Below, piece after piece: positions 17,255-27,615 of a stretch of DNA of 64,000 nt. Below the pieces are notes generated by a model. That model did not search any database and had not been told where the DNA came from. It worked only from the letters and a program-made list of their open reading frames with translations. The DNA is from JAJPJE01 sp963724985 (GTDB lineage: Bacteria > Acidobacteriota > Terriglobia > Terriglobales > Acidobacteriaceae): the NCBI GenBank assembly GCA_963724985.1, contig CAVRWV010000033.1, forward strand, positions 124,001-188,000, read 5' to 3'. Every line of letters begins with the position of its first letter. Positions within the stretch are counted from its first letter, which is position 1. A program made the translations under genes and the position numbers.

Positions 17255-20200
17255 CTACGCTTTCTCCAGCTTCACCAGGAAGCCCTTGAATTCCGGTGTG
17301 AACGCATTCGGATCGATCACAGCGGGCGATAGTTGGTTAGCCAGGGTCTTTGCGGTGCGGCCTTCGTCTTCAGCGATGCCGCGATAACCCCAGTGAATGG
17401 GAATGCCGATCTGGTACGTCTTCTTCCCGTCGATCAGCATTGGCTTGATGCGGCGTGTGACCATGGCCTTCGCGATGTAGAAACTCCGAGCGCTGGTCAC
17501 TTTCACTTTCTCGCCGCCCTTGATACCCATCTCATCTGCTAATTCGGCGGGAATCTCCACGAACGGTTCCGGCTGCAGTTGTACGTTCATGGGATTGTTC
17601 TTCGTCCAGTAGTGATACATCTCGGTCAGCCGATACGTAGTGCAGACCAGGTTGTAGCCTTCGGCCACCGTACCCAGTTTGTCCATTGAAGACTTGAGTT
17701 GAATCGCCACCGGATTATGGTTCTGCTGCGGATGGAGCAGATTCTGCGTCGGGCTTTCGAATACTTCGTAGTGCTCGGGGAAAGGTCCATCCGCCACCAT
17801 CCCCAGCGGCACGAAGATGCGGCCTACGCCCTCGGGGTTCATGATGAACGGTCCCATGTGGTCGGAAGGCGCCGAGTCCGGCTTGAAGTCGGGCACATCG
17901 TTCCCTGCCCACTTTTTCGTCGACTCGTTCCACCAGACCTGCGCTCGCGTCGGATCCCAAGGCTTCCCATTCAAATCGCAAGATGCGCGGTTATAGAGCA
18001 CGCGCCGGTTTGCCGGCCACGACCATGCCCAGTTCGGATAAATTCCCAATCCTGACGGATCCTCAGTTCCACGACGTTGGATCATGGCGCCGGCTTCAGT
18101 CCATGATCCCGAAAACAGCCAGTTTCCACACATCGTCGACCCGTCGTCGCGCAGGAACGCAAAGCCGGGCAGCTGCTGACCAGCCTTGATTGTGGTTTGC
18201 GTCGCCGGATCAGTTACGTCAGCGATCGCTTTACCGTTGAGTTCTTTCGCGATCTCGGCCAGCGATGGGTTATACGGATTCGTGTAATTCCAACTGGCGT
18301 TAAGGATCGGGTCCGGGAACTTGCCGCCCTCTTGCTTATAGAGATCGCGAATCTTGAGAAAAATACGTGCCAGGATTTCCTGGTCAAGCTTGGCGTCACC
18401 CGGAGGTGGAACCGCCGCGTACTTCCATTGCAGCCACCGAGCCGAGTTGACGAATGTTCCATCCTTCTCTGCGAATCCCGCCCCCGGCAGCCGATACACC
18501 GTGGTATTGATCTGCTTCATCTCCTCCGGCGTAATCCCCGGAGCGCGCCAGAACTCGCTCGTCTCATCCGGATAGATCTCGCATACCACCAGGAAATCGG
18601 CCTTCTTCAGCGCACTAATGTTTTTCTCGGAATTTGGACCGATGGCCACACCATTCATTCCGAAGGCGAAGATTCCCTGCACCTTGCCTTCGAACATGTC
18701 ATTCCAGATTTCGGTCCATGAGTAGTTGCGATCGACCTTCGGCAAGTAGTGAAAGGCGAAGTCGTTGTCCTTGGTCGCCGCGTTGCCATACATAGCCTTC
18801 AGGAACGAAACCGCGAATCTCGGCGTGTTCGACCAGTAGTTGAACGAGTCCCACTCGCCCGGTTTCGCCGGCTTCGGAGTTATCCGCGTGAGATAGCTTT
18901 TCAGGTCAGTGTCTTTGGGCGTCGGTACCTTCAGATAACCCGGCAGGATGTCGAAGATCCCCGCCATGTCGGTTGCGCCCTGGATATTAGAGTGTCCGCG
19001 CAGCGCATTCACACCACCGCCGGCCCGACCCACATTGCCCATCAGCAGCTGCAGCATGCAGGCGCCGCGAATCGTCTGCGTTCCTGAGCTGTGCTGGGTC
19101 CAGCCAACCGCATAAATGATGGTCGCAACCTGTTTCGTCGCGCCATCCTTCCGGACAGACGTAAACAGATCTGCCGCCTTGATGATCTGGTCTTTCGGAA
19201 TTCCAGTGATTCGCTCGACTATCTCAGGCGTGTATCGCGAGTACTGTTGCTTCAGCAGTTGGTATACGCAGCGCGGATGCTGCAACGTCGGATCGTATGC
19301 CACTTTTTCCGGCAGCGACGGTGGAGGCGCCCCAGCCGCAGCGTATCCGTGTGCCGCGGCTTCCGGCTGAGACGCTGGAGTCTCGGTCTTGGTAAGGCCG
19401 CCACTCTCGTAGTTCCACGTGCTCTTGTCGTACGTGTGCTTCTCGCCATCCCACCCCGAATAAAGCCCGTCTTCCGGAAGCTTGAACCCCTCTTTAATGA
19501 TGAACGAAGCATTCGTGTAGTTGACGAGGTATTCGCGGTTAACACGATCATTCTGCAGGGTGTAATTGATGAACGCGCCAAGCAGCGCAATATCCGAACC
19601 CGTCCGGATTTGCACGAACTGATCCGCTGACCGCCGCAGTCCGCGTGAAGCGCGGATCGACAACGATCATCTTCGCGTTGCGATTGCGTTTGGCTTCAAT
19701 GGCCCACTTGAAACCACAGGGATGGTTCTCGGCAGGATTCCCGCCCATGATCAACATCATGTCGGTGTTCTTGATGTCGACCCAGCCATTCGTCATGGCG
19801 CCGCGCCCGAACGTTGGTCCCAAACTTGAGACCGTTGGGCCGTGTCAAACCCTGGCCTGATTTTCGAGGTGGGTAATTCCCAGGCTCCGCATCGACTTCA
19901 CTACGAGGTAGTTGAACTCGTTGGTGTCGGTGCACCCGCCAGTGAAGGCGATATTCTCGCAACGATTCACCGTGGCGCCGTTGGCGTCCTTTTCGATGAA
20001 TGCCGCGTCGCGCGCCTTCTTTGTACGTTGGGCAATCTCGGTGATCGCCTGCTCCCAACCAATATCTTCCCAATGATCCGATCCCGGACGCCGCACTTGC
20101 GGCTTCAGCAATCGCCGCTCATTGAGGATGTCCTGATAGAGTGCCGCGCCCTTGGGACACAGCGTCCCCCGATTAATCGGATGGTCGGGATCGCCTTCGA

Positions 20201-20426
20201 CGTGGACCACCTGTGCGGTGACGTTTTTTGCTTTGTCGCCCAGCGTATGAATAATGACGCCGCAGCTAACTGAGCAATATGGACAAGTGGATCGCGTCTC
20301 TGTTGTCTTGGCGATCTTCAGTTCACGAGCTTGCGCTTGCGCAGCGGTAACATCAAAACCAAGAACGGTGGTAGCAACTGCACCGATCGATGTAACTTTC
20401 AGGAAATCGCGCCGAGTAGTGGTCAC
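17255..20426 (-). CDS. fdoG: Formate dehydrogenase-N/O alpha subunit, selenoprotein (UGA at 19845-19847), with a frameshift near 19630
   Basis: Catalytic molybdopterin subunit oxidising formate to CO2 in the periplasm. GTG start at 20426 with AGGAGG upstream; twin-arginine signal TTRRDFLKVTSIGA (residues 3-16). The [4Fe-4S] cysteines are in CPYCSVSCG and TLCPKG. Frame one ends at LENQARV followed by TGA; the same frame continues HGPTVSSLGPTFGRGAMTN, exactly the FdnG context in which UGA encodes Sec (codon 194). A SECIS hairpin follows. After RFTRTAAV the frame slips by one base (GTCAGCG at 19628-19634), and the remaining ~790 residues (from ADQFVQIRTGSDIALL) continue in the next frame. The total is about 1056 residues, a normal length. 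Only the slip, not the UGA, looks like damage or sequencing error. Confidence 0.92.
19816..19847 (-). promoter_or_regulatory. Bacterial SECIS element in the formate dehydrogenase alpha gene
   Basis: On the minus strand, TGA (19847-19845) is followed by 11 nt (CACGGCCCAAC) and then a 6-bp stem: GGTCTC (19833-19828) pairs with GGGACC (19821-19816), one G-U pair. The loop is AAGTTT. It begins 18 nt after the UGA, as in E. coli fdhF, and the first bases after the UGA match that element too. Confidence 0.85.
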
Positions 20427-20473
20427 ATCGCCTCCTGGGAAAAGCGATTTAGTTAACCAAAAAAGCGGCGGCT

Positions 20474-20503
20474 ATTCTGCTCGTCCGCTGCTTCTTTCGT
20501 CAA
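20474..20503 (-). promoter_or_regulatory. Candidate sigma-70 promoter of the formate dehydrogenase operon
   Basis: On the minus strand, TTGACG (20503-20498) and CAGAAT (20479-20474) are separated by 18 nt, about 50 nt upstream of the GTG start. The -35 is good and the -10 fair. Predicted by eye only; no FNR- or NarL-type site is obvious beside it. Confidence 0.4.
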
Positions 20504-21612
20504 GCTCAGATTGAAAATTCTATTTTGGGGATTCTTTTTGTATCAAAAAAAGAGTTCTGGATGGTGGGTAGCTGGCCAGCCAGCTGCCCTGCCGAGAGTT
20601 GAATATCTGGGTATTCTCTATGAACTCAGTCACATTTACCGCCGACACGAGCGATGCTACGAACTCTGATGAAGCGTCTCCTCAAGATCTGACTCAACGC
20701 TTGACCGATCCTTTATGCACAGGCGCCTCATCTGGGGATTTGCGACCAGAGCTGCCACACTTTTTTGGCGTCGACCTTTGCGAAGAAATTCTCACACTCT
20801 GTCGCTTTCAGTAATACCAGCATCGTGCCCGACTAGGGCGTGAGCTGCTGCGCAATTTTTTGCACTCTGCTTCCCGAGCCGCTGAATCCGATCAAGTTAG
20901 TGACATTTGTTCACAACGCTCCGGCAGGTCATTGATTTTTAACGGTTTCCAATTTAGATCGGCCTTGTGGTCCCAAACTGTGCCGAGGTTGAATTCGACG
21001 CGACGCCCTTGCTCCACGGATGCCGTTGGATTGAAACCCCGAGAGTGTCGTTGAGACTTGCGTCATTGAATTGCACACCCGGATCCGTGACTTAGTTCCC
21101 GAAGTCCATCGCGCATGAAGATTTTTCTTAGCCCAAGAAAAGTTCGATAAAAGATTCGTAAAGAAAAACCAACTTGACGCAGCGCTGCATCTAAGTGCGC
21201 AAGTTCGTTTTTGGGTGTCAGAACGAATGACACAACTTCTTAAAAGGGCCCATGCACGTGCATCAGAGGTTCTGTAGTATAGTCGCTGAACGAAAGCTGC
21301 TGCAGCAACACACCAGAGAACTCGAGCAGAATATCCAGCTTCTGCAGCAGAACATTGTCCGCGTCGTTAGAATCAGCCGCGCCCACTCCCTGCGCAGCGA
21401 AATAGGCAGAAGGTATCCCGAATCCAAACAGCTGTAAGTTTTCATCTGCGCCCCCTCCCGAGCACAGCGCCGTAGATAGTCATGAAAATGACAGAAATTT
21501 AATCCTGCGCGCCAAGAAACACTGACACTTTTGCAGGTACGATTCGGTGACTACGTTCTTGCAGGCTATTAAATTTTCAGGCTCTTGAGAATTGCGTCAA
21601 GGAGTGTGACTT
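20504..21612. other. 1.1-kb non-coding region upstream of the formate dehydrogenase operon
   Basis: No convincing gene. It contains the palindrome GCTGGCCAGC at 20571-20580, the inverted repeat GTGTCA...TGACAC at 21215-21233 and a 12-bp palindrome ATGCACGTGCAT at 21252-21263. A 61-codon frame (21252-21437, Gln/Leu-rich, coiled-coil-like) begins inside that palindrome without a ribosome site. The stretch is more AT-rich than its surroundings and may hold regulatory sites or a small RNA, but I cannot identify one. Confidence 0.45.
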
Positions 21613-21852
21613 ATGCCCCGAGAGATGAATCTGGTAGAAAACGGAAACGTCATTGACACGCTAAACGGAATCCGCCTCTATCGTGGACTCTATAGCCGTG
21701 TAGCCCGAAACCTGGGAGTCGATCCTTCTTACGTCAGCCGCGTAGCCCGAGGCGAGCGTCGCTCGAAGAGCATCGAAGCCGCGCTAGGCGCCGAAGTCCG
21801 GCGGCTGGAAAAACGCATACGCCCCCGTGGCCATATGCGCTTCCATCTATAA
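21613..21852 (+). CDS. Small helix-turn-helix DNA-binding protein
   Basis: A 79-residue protein with a ribosome site (AAGGAGTG) before ATG 21613. Residues about 24-50 form a classic HTH: YSRVARNLGVDPSYVSRVARGERRS, close to XRE/phage-repressor type helices. A basic C-terminal helix (RRLEKRIRPRGH) follows. Short proteins of this pattern recur in acidobacterial genomes. No partner is evident. A strong terminator follows 20 nt after the stop. Likely a transcriptional regulator; target unknown. Confidence 0.78.
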   Translation: MPREMNLVENGNVIDTLNGIRLYRGLYSRVARNLGVDPSYVSRVARGERRSKSIEAALGAEVRRLEKRIRPRGHMRFHL

Positions 21853-21870
21853 ACGCGCTGCTCTTCCGAA

Positions 21871-21901
21871 AAAAAGCGCCGTCCCCTTAGACGGCGCTTT
21901 T
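21871..21901. terminator. Bidirectional intrinsic terminator
   Basis: Arms AGCGCCGTC (21875-21883) and GACGGCGCT (21890-21898) with loop CCCTTA, flanked by an A run on the left and a T run on the right. It therefore serves both the HTH gene (plus) and the lipoprotein gene (minus). Confidence 0.88.
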
Positions 21902-21922
21902 ACTTTCCTATTGGCACGGCTG

Positions 21923-23898
21923 CTATTGCGGCAGAGTACCCGTGTAATAAAACAGCACGTATCCTTTGATCGTGCCGTCCGCTTGCGGAATGCCGAACGC
22001 TTTCACCAGTGTGCCGTTGACCAATGCCTGCGACACCGCAGTTCAATCCAGCAGAACTGGTAAGGTCCTGCGGAGTGATCGTGATGATTCCGCTCGACAT
22101 GTCTACTTGGTAGACGAGAGTGGCCGATTTGCTAACGGAACTCAGCGTCACATTGACCGCAGTCGTTCCCCCAGTTACTGACAATCCGAAGCTGCCGCCG
22201 GTACTGTTCGCCACCCACGGACTGGCCACCGTCCCAATCGGAACCGAAGCCGGTTCGAGAATGACCCAAGGCGCTGACCAGCCGCTCTGGCTCGCCGAAT
22301 CGCCCCATCTCGCCCATGTAGTTCCGCTCACCTTCAGAGCACCGACCGTGCCACCAAAGCTGACCGAACCGTTCGTTGCCGTGACGAAGTCAGCCACCGC
22401 ATTCGTGCCCGTATCTGCGAGAGTGGGATAAGCAAAGTTCCACCACTCAAAGCCGGTGACCGCATTGCCATTCCCATCCTTACCGTTCGGACTGCTGCTC
22501 GAAATGTACGGAAGGTTGATCGTGTAATCATCCGTGGTTCGAACGAAGTTGCGCGTATAAGTGAATCCAGTGGTGGACGGCGCCGAGATTACGCCATCGT
22601 AGCGCGCAATTTCGATATCAACCGTCTGCGCCACCAGCGGCGTCGCTAACGGATCGTCTACGCTGACATGCACCTTGAATCCCCGTACCAGGTTCCCGCT
22701 CGTCAGGAACGAGATGCCAGTGCCAATGGGAGTTGCATCGGCAAGCGCATTCGCTGGTGTCCGATAGAAGAACTGCGTATTGGCATCGATCGTGATTTGC
22801 GCCGGGGTACCATCTTCCTTCTGTACCGTGATCACGTCCGCAGTCGTGTCCACATGCAGCACGTGTCCTTCAGGACTCAGCCAAACGCTATTGAAAGACG
22901 TGCTCGCCCATACGCGAACCGCAACCAGCGTTCCATCCTGCTGGTAGCGTGCCGCGACGCGTACATATTTATTGGTCAGCGTGCTCGCGACCGAAGAGAA
23001 ATCTTTGACCACGTTGCGCGTCTTCGCGTCGACGTCATAGAAGATCGTGCCATTGGTCGAGTCGGCAAGAATCTGCAAGCTTTGGTTCGTCGTGATCGCC
23101 GTCTCCGGATTCGTCGGCGGCCGCACTGCGAAATCGCGAGTAATCGTGATGCTGCTGTTGTCGCTTGCGACTCCAGTGACCGTTCCGTAAATGTGCCGCA
23201 ACACCAGCGCCGTAATATCCGCGATCGGATGATGCCGCAGACATCCCTTGAAGTTCACTGCCCAAAACGGCGCGCCACTCGGCGGAACGTGGTCCACAAT
23301 GAACGCCGGATGAGCCAGGTTGAAGTCGAGATCCAGCGCATTGTTTTGCCCCGCGGTCACCACCAATGGCGACTGCAAGTTAATCGTCACCGGCACCGTC
23401 AGGCTGCCACTGCTCCCCTTCGCGCCCATGATCTGGATTTGGCTGCTCGGGATAGTTGCGCCCGCAGTGCCGTCGAAACCAGACTTCAGGATTCGCGCTC
23501 ACCACCAGCGAAACATCTCCCGGATTACCGCTGATAGTAATGACAGCGCTCGTATATGTCCCCGCGGGAACCGGCACGTTGCCGAGAATTTCGCCGAGTT
23601 GATCAAGCTGTACTAGATTGATCGAGGGAGCTGGATTAGGCGCCGTATAAATCGTAACTGGAGTGCCACCACCCTGGGGAACCAGCGCGATGCTTAGAAC
23701 TTTTACGTCGACCGCAGCCCAATCTTCCGCGGGATCGTCGCTGATCACCGCACTCACTGTTCCATTCTGGGTGCTCGATGACGACGTTGTCGAAGTGGAT
23801 GTCGAACTCATCCCAGAACTGCCACCGCACGCCGACAGAATCAGCAAACAACCAGCAAGCAGCGCGCTCCAAATCAAACCAACACTCTTCCCTCTCAT
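21923..23898 (-). CDS. Large DUF4382/DUF5666-like lipoprotein, interrupted by two frameshifts
   Basis: Surface or periplasmic lipoprotein of about 655 residues once restored. The signal peptide ends in a lipobox, LILSACGGSSG. A Ser/Thr-rich stretch leads to a DUF4382-like domain (GTVSAVISDDPAEDWAAVDVKVLSIAL). Near 23482 the frame slips, and the alternative frame continues SGFDGTAGATIPSSQ. Several beta-rich repeats follow (for example HVLHVDTTADVITVQKEDG and IYGTVTGVASDNSSITI), resembling DUF5666 OB-like units. Near 22038 a second slip occurs; the other frame gives VSQALVNGTLVKAFG and a stop at 21923. Both slips are one base. Function unknown; probably an extracellular carbohydrate- or ion-binding role. 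Confidence 0.75.
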
Positions 23899-24086
23899 AT
23901 CCCCTCACATTTGATAACTGTCATATTGCTGGGAACCGCTGGCTATAAAACCAGCGCTCTTCGGAAAGTTGTGAGTAGCTGGATGGATTTTTTGCTGGCG
24001 CGCAAGAACGGAAGTAACCACTGCTAGTGATTACTCACTGCTGTACATGGCTGTACTCGCGAGACTGAGTTGGAAGATGAGGAAAG

Positions 24087-24132
24087 GTAATCAGCATTCG
24101 TCCAAGGGAGCCGCTGGCTGAATGCTGATTAC
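24087..24132. repeat. 13-bp perfect inverted repeat downstream of pckG
   Basis: Arms GTAATCAGCATTC (24087-24099) and GAATGCTGATTAC (24120-24132) with a 20-nt loop, directly after the pckG stop. There is no T tract. The composition (ATTACTGAATACTAAT nearby) matches other degenerate-heptamer hairpins in this window. Confidence 0.65.
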
Positions 24133-24145
24133 TGAATACTAATGG

Positions 24146-25978
24146 CTACAGCCTGCAGATCAGCAATTCGCGCTCGTAGATCATCTCTGGCGGCAAGTGA
24201 TCGTGAAGCTCAATAAACAATTCTTCATGATCCATCACTTCATCTTTCCAGGCCTTGCGATCGACTTTCTGTAGCTCTTCAAATCTCTCGCGCGGAAAAT
24301 CCAATCCATTCCACTGGATGTCGTCGTACTTCGGCGTCCACCCAATCGGCGTCTCATTCGCGCGCGCGTGTCCGTGAACTCGGTCCACGATCCATTTCAG
24401 CACGCGCATATTCTCGCTATATCCGGGCCACAGGAACTTGCCGTTGGCATCTTTACGGAACCAGTTCACGTGGAAGATGCGTGGCGTAATCGTGAGCGAC
24501 CGCTGCATCTTGATCCAATGACGGAAGTAGTCGCCCATGTGGTAACCGCAGAAGGGCAGCATCGCCATCGGATCGCGGCGTACTTTGCCGACCGTTCCCG
24601 CCGCCGCTGCCGTCATCTCCGACCCCATGGTCGCGCCGATGTACACTCCGCCACTCCAGTTGAATGCCTGATAAACCAGCGGCATCGTCGATGCGCGTCG
24701 CCCGCCAAAGATAATCGCGCTGATCGGCACTCCATTCGGATTCTCCCAGTCGGGATCAATCACCGGACACTGCGACGCCGGAGCCGTAAATCGCGCGTTC
24801 GGATGTGCTGCCTTCGCGCCCGTCTCCTTCGCGATTTGCGGTGTCCACTTCTTTCCGCGCCAATCCGTTAACTCCGCCGGAGGCTCCTCCGTCATGCCCT
24901 CCCACCACACCCCGCCCTCCGGGGTGAGCGCAACATTAGTAAAGATCGAATTTCTCGCCAGGGTCGCCATTGCATTCGGATTCGTATTCCCCGAAGTTCC
25001 CGGCGCAACCCCGAAGAACCCAGCTTCCGGATTGATCGCGCGCAATTGTCCCGTCGCATCCGGCTTGATCCACGCAATATCGTCGCCGACGCAGGTCACC
25101 TTCCAGCCCTCGAAGCCTTTGGGCGGAATCATCATCGCGAAATTCGTTTTGCCGCACGCGCTCGGAAAAGCCGCCGCAACATAGGTCTTCTGACCTTTGG
25201 GATTCTCCACTCCCAGGATCAGCATGTGCTCCGCCATCCAGCCTTCATCGCGCGCAATGCTCGACGCGATACGTAGCGCGAAACACTTCTTACCTAACAG
25301 CGCATTCCCGCCATATCCGGAACCAAACGACCATATCTCGCGCGTCTCCGGGAAATGAACGATGTACTTCTCCTTATTACAGGGCCACGTCACATCTTTC
25401 TGGCCCGGCGAAAGCGGCGCGCCCACGCTATGCATGCATGGAACAACGCGCTTGATGTCCTCATCAATGATCTTGAATACGTCGATGCCGATGCGCGCCA
25501 TGATGCGCATGTTCACCACGACGTATGCGGAGTCCGTCAGCTCCACTCCGATCTGCGACATCGGCGAATCAATCGGTCCCATGCTGAAGGGCAGCACATA
25601 CATGGTCCGTCCGCGCATGCAGCCGTTGAACAGCCCCTTCAACCGCCGCCGCATCACGTACGGATCTTCCCAGTTATTCGTCGGACCGGCATTGTCTTTC
25701 GAGAGCGAACAGATAAAGGTTCGATCCTCCACCCTGGCAACATCACTCTCATCCGAGCGCGCGTAGTAGCAATTCGGCCACAGCTTCTCGTTCAGACGGA
25801 TGAATGTGCCCTTATTCACCAACTCCTGGCAGAGTGCCTCGTTCTCCTCGTCCGAACCATCGACCCAATGAATGTGATCCGGCTGGGTCAGCTCTGCCAT
25901 CTTTTCCACCCACCGGAGCAGGTGCTTATTTTTGCTGAGAGGAGTGGTGGTGTTGGTGGTGGCAACGGTGGCTGACAT
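24146..25978 (-). CDS. pckG: Phosphoenolpyruvate carboxykinase (GTP)
   Basis: Converts oxaloacetate + GTP to PEP + CO2, the first step of gluconeogenesis. The 610-residue length is normal for the GTP class. The P-loop-like kinase motif is FPSACGKTNFAMM (near residue 275), with the reactive Cys in SACGKTN and GGRRASTMPLVYQAFNW near 427. Metal and substrate residues are seen in YGGNALLGKKCFALRIAS. The ATP-type enzyme has a different motif, so GTP is favoured. It stands alone between an inverted repeat and a tRNA-Gln gene, on the same strand as the tRNA. Confidence 0.97.
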   Translation of the reverse strand: MSATVATTNTTTPLSKNKHLLRWVEKMAELTQPDHIHWVDGSDEENEALCQELVNKGTFIRLNEKLWPNCYYARSDESDVARVEDRTFICSLSKDNAGPTNNWEDPYVMRRRLKGLFNGCMRGRTMYVLPFSMGPIDSPMSQIGVELTDSAYVVVNMRIMARIGIDVFKIIDEDIKRVVPCMHSVGAPLSPGQKDVTWPCNKEKYIVHFPETREIWSFGSGYGGNALLGKKCFALRIASSIARDEGWMAEHMLILGVENPKGQKTYVAAAFPSACGKTNFAMMIPPKGFEGWKVTCVGDDIAWIKPDATGQLRAINPEAGFFGVAPGTSGNTNPNAMATLARNSIFTNVALTPEGGVWWEGMTEEPPAELTDWRGKKWTPQIAKETGAKAAHPNARFTAPASQCPVIDPDWENPNGVPISAIIFGGRRASTMPLVYQAFNWSGGVYIGATMGSEMTAAAAGTVGKVRRDPMAMLPFCGYHMGDYFRHWIKMQRSLTITPRIFHVNWFRKDANGKFLWPGYSENMRVLKWIVDRVHGHARANETPIGWTPKYDDIQWNGLDFPRERFEELQKVDRKAWKDEVMDHEELFIELHDHLPPEMIYERELLICRL

Positions 25979-26062
25979 ATTCCTCCTTCGTCACGACGGC
26001 AAAAGCGAGAAGATGCCCAAAGGGATCTGAACGGTGGTCTTCGCAGAACCGGGCGCGAGTTT

Positions 26063-26136
26063 TGGCTGCCCCCCAGGGATTCGAACCCCGATAACCTGCT
26101 CCAGAGGCAGGTGTCCTACCATTGAACGAGGGGGCA
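26063..26136 (-). tRNA. tRNA-Gln (anticodon CTG)
   Basis: Reading the minus strand from 26136, the cloverleaf has acceptor TGCCCCC pairing with GGGGGCA, discriminator G and an encoded CCA (26065-26063). The anticodon arm is CCTGC-CTCTGGA-GCAGG with anticodon CTG. The T loop TTCGAAT is normal. It lies about 85 nt upstream of pckG in the same direction. Confidence 0.95.
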
Positions 26137-26292
26137 GCACGCGAGAACCGAAGTTAGAAGCAACTACCTGTTTTGATTGTATGTGCTGTCGAAACACGGG
26201 TCAACTTTCACGAACGCTTCCATGTGACCCAAATCACGCACAGTGCTCTCATTGTATTTCGCACGTAAAATATCGCTGTCGAGGAAACCGCC

Positions 26293-26901
26293 ATGCACGT
26301 GACCGCGAATCACGCCGAAGCCTCAGCCACGCTCTCTGACATCGCGCGCCGCCCTTTGCTCCCCGAAGAATGCGCGCTACTCGTCATCGACATCCAGGAA
26401 AAACTCCTGCCGCCTATCTTTAATAAGGATGCGTTGGTTCGCAACGCTCAGCTGCTCATTCGCCTGGCGAACATCCTCGAACTTCCAACTTTAGTTTCCA
26501 CTCAATACACCCGCGGACTCGGCCCCACTGTTCCTGAAATCGCTTCCCTGCTCTCGCTCCCGCATCCCATTGACAAGCTCGAGTTCAGTTGCTTTTCGAA
26601 CGATCAATTCTGCGGCTCCATGAAGTCACTGCCCGGCAATCGCAACACGCTTCTTCTTTGTGGCATGGAGACACATATCTGCGTAATGCAAACCGCACTC
26701 GGCGCGCTCAATCGTGGATTCCTCGTGCACGTCGCCTCCGATGCAGTCGGATCGCGCACTGAATCAAACTGGAATGTGGGATTGAAACGAATGGAAGCTG
26801 CGGGTGCACTCATCTCCTCGACGGAGACCATCATCTATGAACTGCTTCGCGCGTCGGGAACGCCGGCATTCAAAGCGATGCTTCCTTATCTGAAGGGTTG
26901 A
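26293..26901 (+). CDS. Isochorismatase-like cysteine hydrolase
   Basis: A 202-residue hydrolase of the isochorismatase/nicotinamidase superfamily. The catalytic triad is visible: Asp33 in LLVIDIQEKLL, Lys in DKLEFSCF (near 96), and Cys in GMETHICVMQTAL (near 126). The LVSTQYTRGLGPTVPEI segment resembles YcaC-like hydrolases of unknown substrate. It lacks the zinc-ligand pattern (DxH) of nicotinamidases, so that role is less likely. Monocistronic: it is flanked by the tRNA-Gln gene on the other strand and a convergent gene. Confidence 0.88.
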   Translation: MHVTANHAEASATLSDIARRPLLPEECALLVIDIQEKLLPPIFNKDALVRNAQLLIRLANILELPTLVSTQYTRGLGPTVPEIASLLSLPHPIDKLEFSCFSNDQFCGSMKSLPGNRNTLLLCGMETHICVMQTALGALNRGFLVHVASDAVGSRTESNWNVGLKRMEAAGALISSTETIIYELLRASGTPAFKAMLPYLKG

Positions 26902-26905
26902 TTCC

Positions 26906-26938
26906 AAAAAAAAAGAGGCTCGATTAGCTCGAGCCTCT
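26906..26938 (-). terminator. Intrinsic terminator for the secreted-protein gene at 26965
   Basis: Arms GAGGCTCGA (26915-26923) and TCGAGCCTC (26929-26937) with loop TTAGC. On the minus strand a run of nine T follows (plus-strand A run 26906-26914). Confidence 0.88.
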
Positions 26939-26964
26939 CTGTGCGATTCGCAACGACCGGGAGG

Positions 26965-27381
26965 TTACGGGATCGCATGCAGCAGAACTGCCATCGTCGA
27001 GTACTTCGAGGTACCGGCGCTTGCACGCATTTCCTTCTCGGCCGGGCTCTCGGAGAGAATCAGTCCCTTCGAGTCAGTCCACACTTCTGCCAGGAAGTAC
27101 TGATCACCGTACTTGTGGAACACCAACTTCGCAGTCGCTGGGGCGTCTTCGCGAGCTTCGCGCCCTACGATTCCTGCCTGATCATCGGCGCATGCGATTC
27201 TGGCAACTTTGTCAGCAATCACTACCGCGCAATCGCCCGCCGGAAGTGCAGTCTTGCCGACTGTGAACTTGAACGGCACATCTGCTCGCAGGTTTGAATT
27301 GGTCTGGGCATTTGCCGTTGCGATGCCGAAAGTCACGGCCAAAGCAAGGGCGGCAGTCAGTTTCATCATTGTCCGTTTCAT
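26965..27381 (-). CDS. Small secreted protein of unknown function
   Basis: A 138-residue precursor. Start at ATG 27381, because AAAGGAGG lies directly upstream; the longer in-frame ATG would include this ribosome site. The signal peptide (MKRTMMKLTAALALAVTFGIATANA) is followed by a compact beta-rich domain with ADVPFKFTVGKTALPAGDCAVV. Comparable proteins with a 'VPFxFxVGxxxLPAGxY' pattern are common and expanded in Acidobacteria, but no activity is known. Two cysteines (in GDCAVV and IACADD) could form a disulfide. Confidence 0.78.
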   Translation of the reverse strand: MKRTMMKLTAALALAVTFGIATANAQTNSNLRADVPFKFTVGKTALPAGDCAVVIADKVARIACADDQAGIVGREAREDAPATAKLVFHKYGDQYFLAEVWTDSKGLILSESPAEKEMRASAGTSKYSTMAVLLHAIP

Positions 27382-27615
27382 ACTTCCTCCTTTGGGCAAC
27401 TTTGATTTTCCATCGCAGCGCGGCTAAAAACTTCTACCGCCACTTTGGGTTTCTCTCTTGCCCTACCTGGCCAGACATAATGCAAGGCATGCACCAAACT
27501 CGAAATGCGCTCGCCAAGCGCAGCTTCGTTCACCCAATGCTTTGCAAAAGAATGAGTTGCGCAAGAGAGCTCCGGAATCAACTTCAGCGCGCGCAAACCA
27601 CTGCCACCAAAATCT

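Noticed and set aside
20599..20814. 71-residue plus-strand frame in the spacer upstream of fdoG
   Set aside because: No homology pattern, weak ribosome site, and amino acid composition typical of chance frames.
21252..21437. Gln/Leu-rich 61-residue frame starting in the palindrome ATGCACGTGCAT
   Set aside because: No ribosome site and no recognisable motif; the start overlaps a palindrome. A short coiled-coil peptide cannot be excluded.
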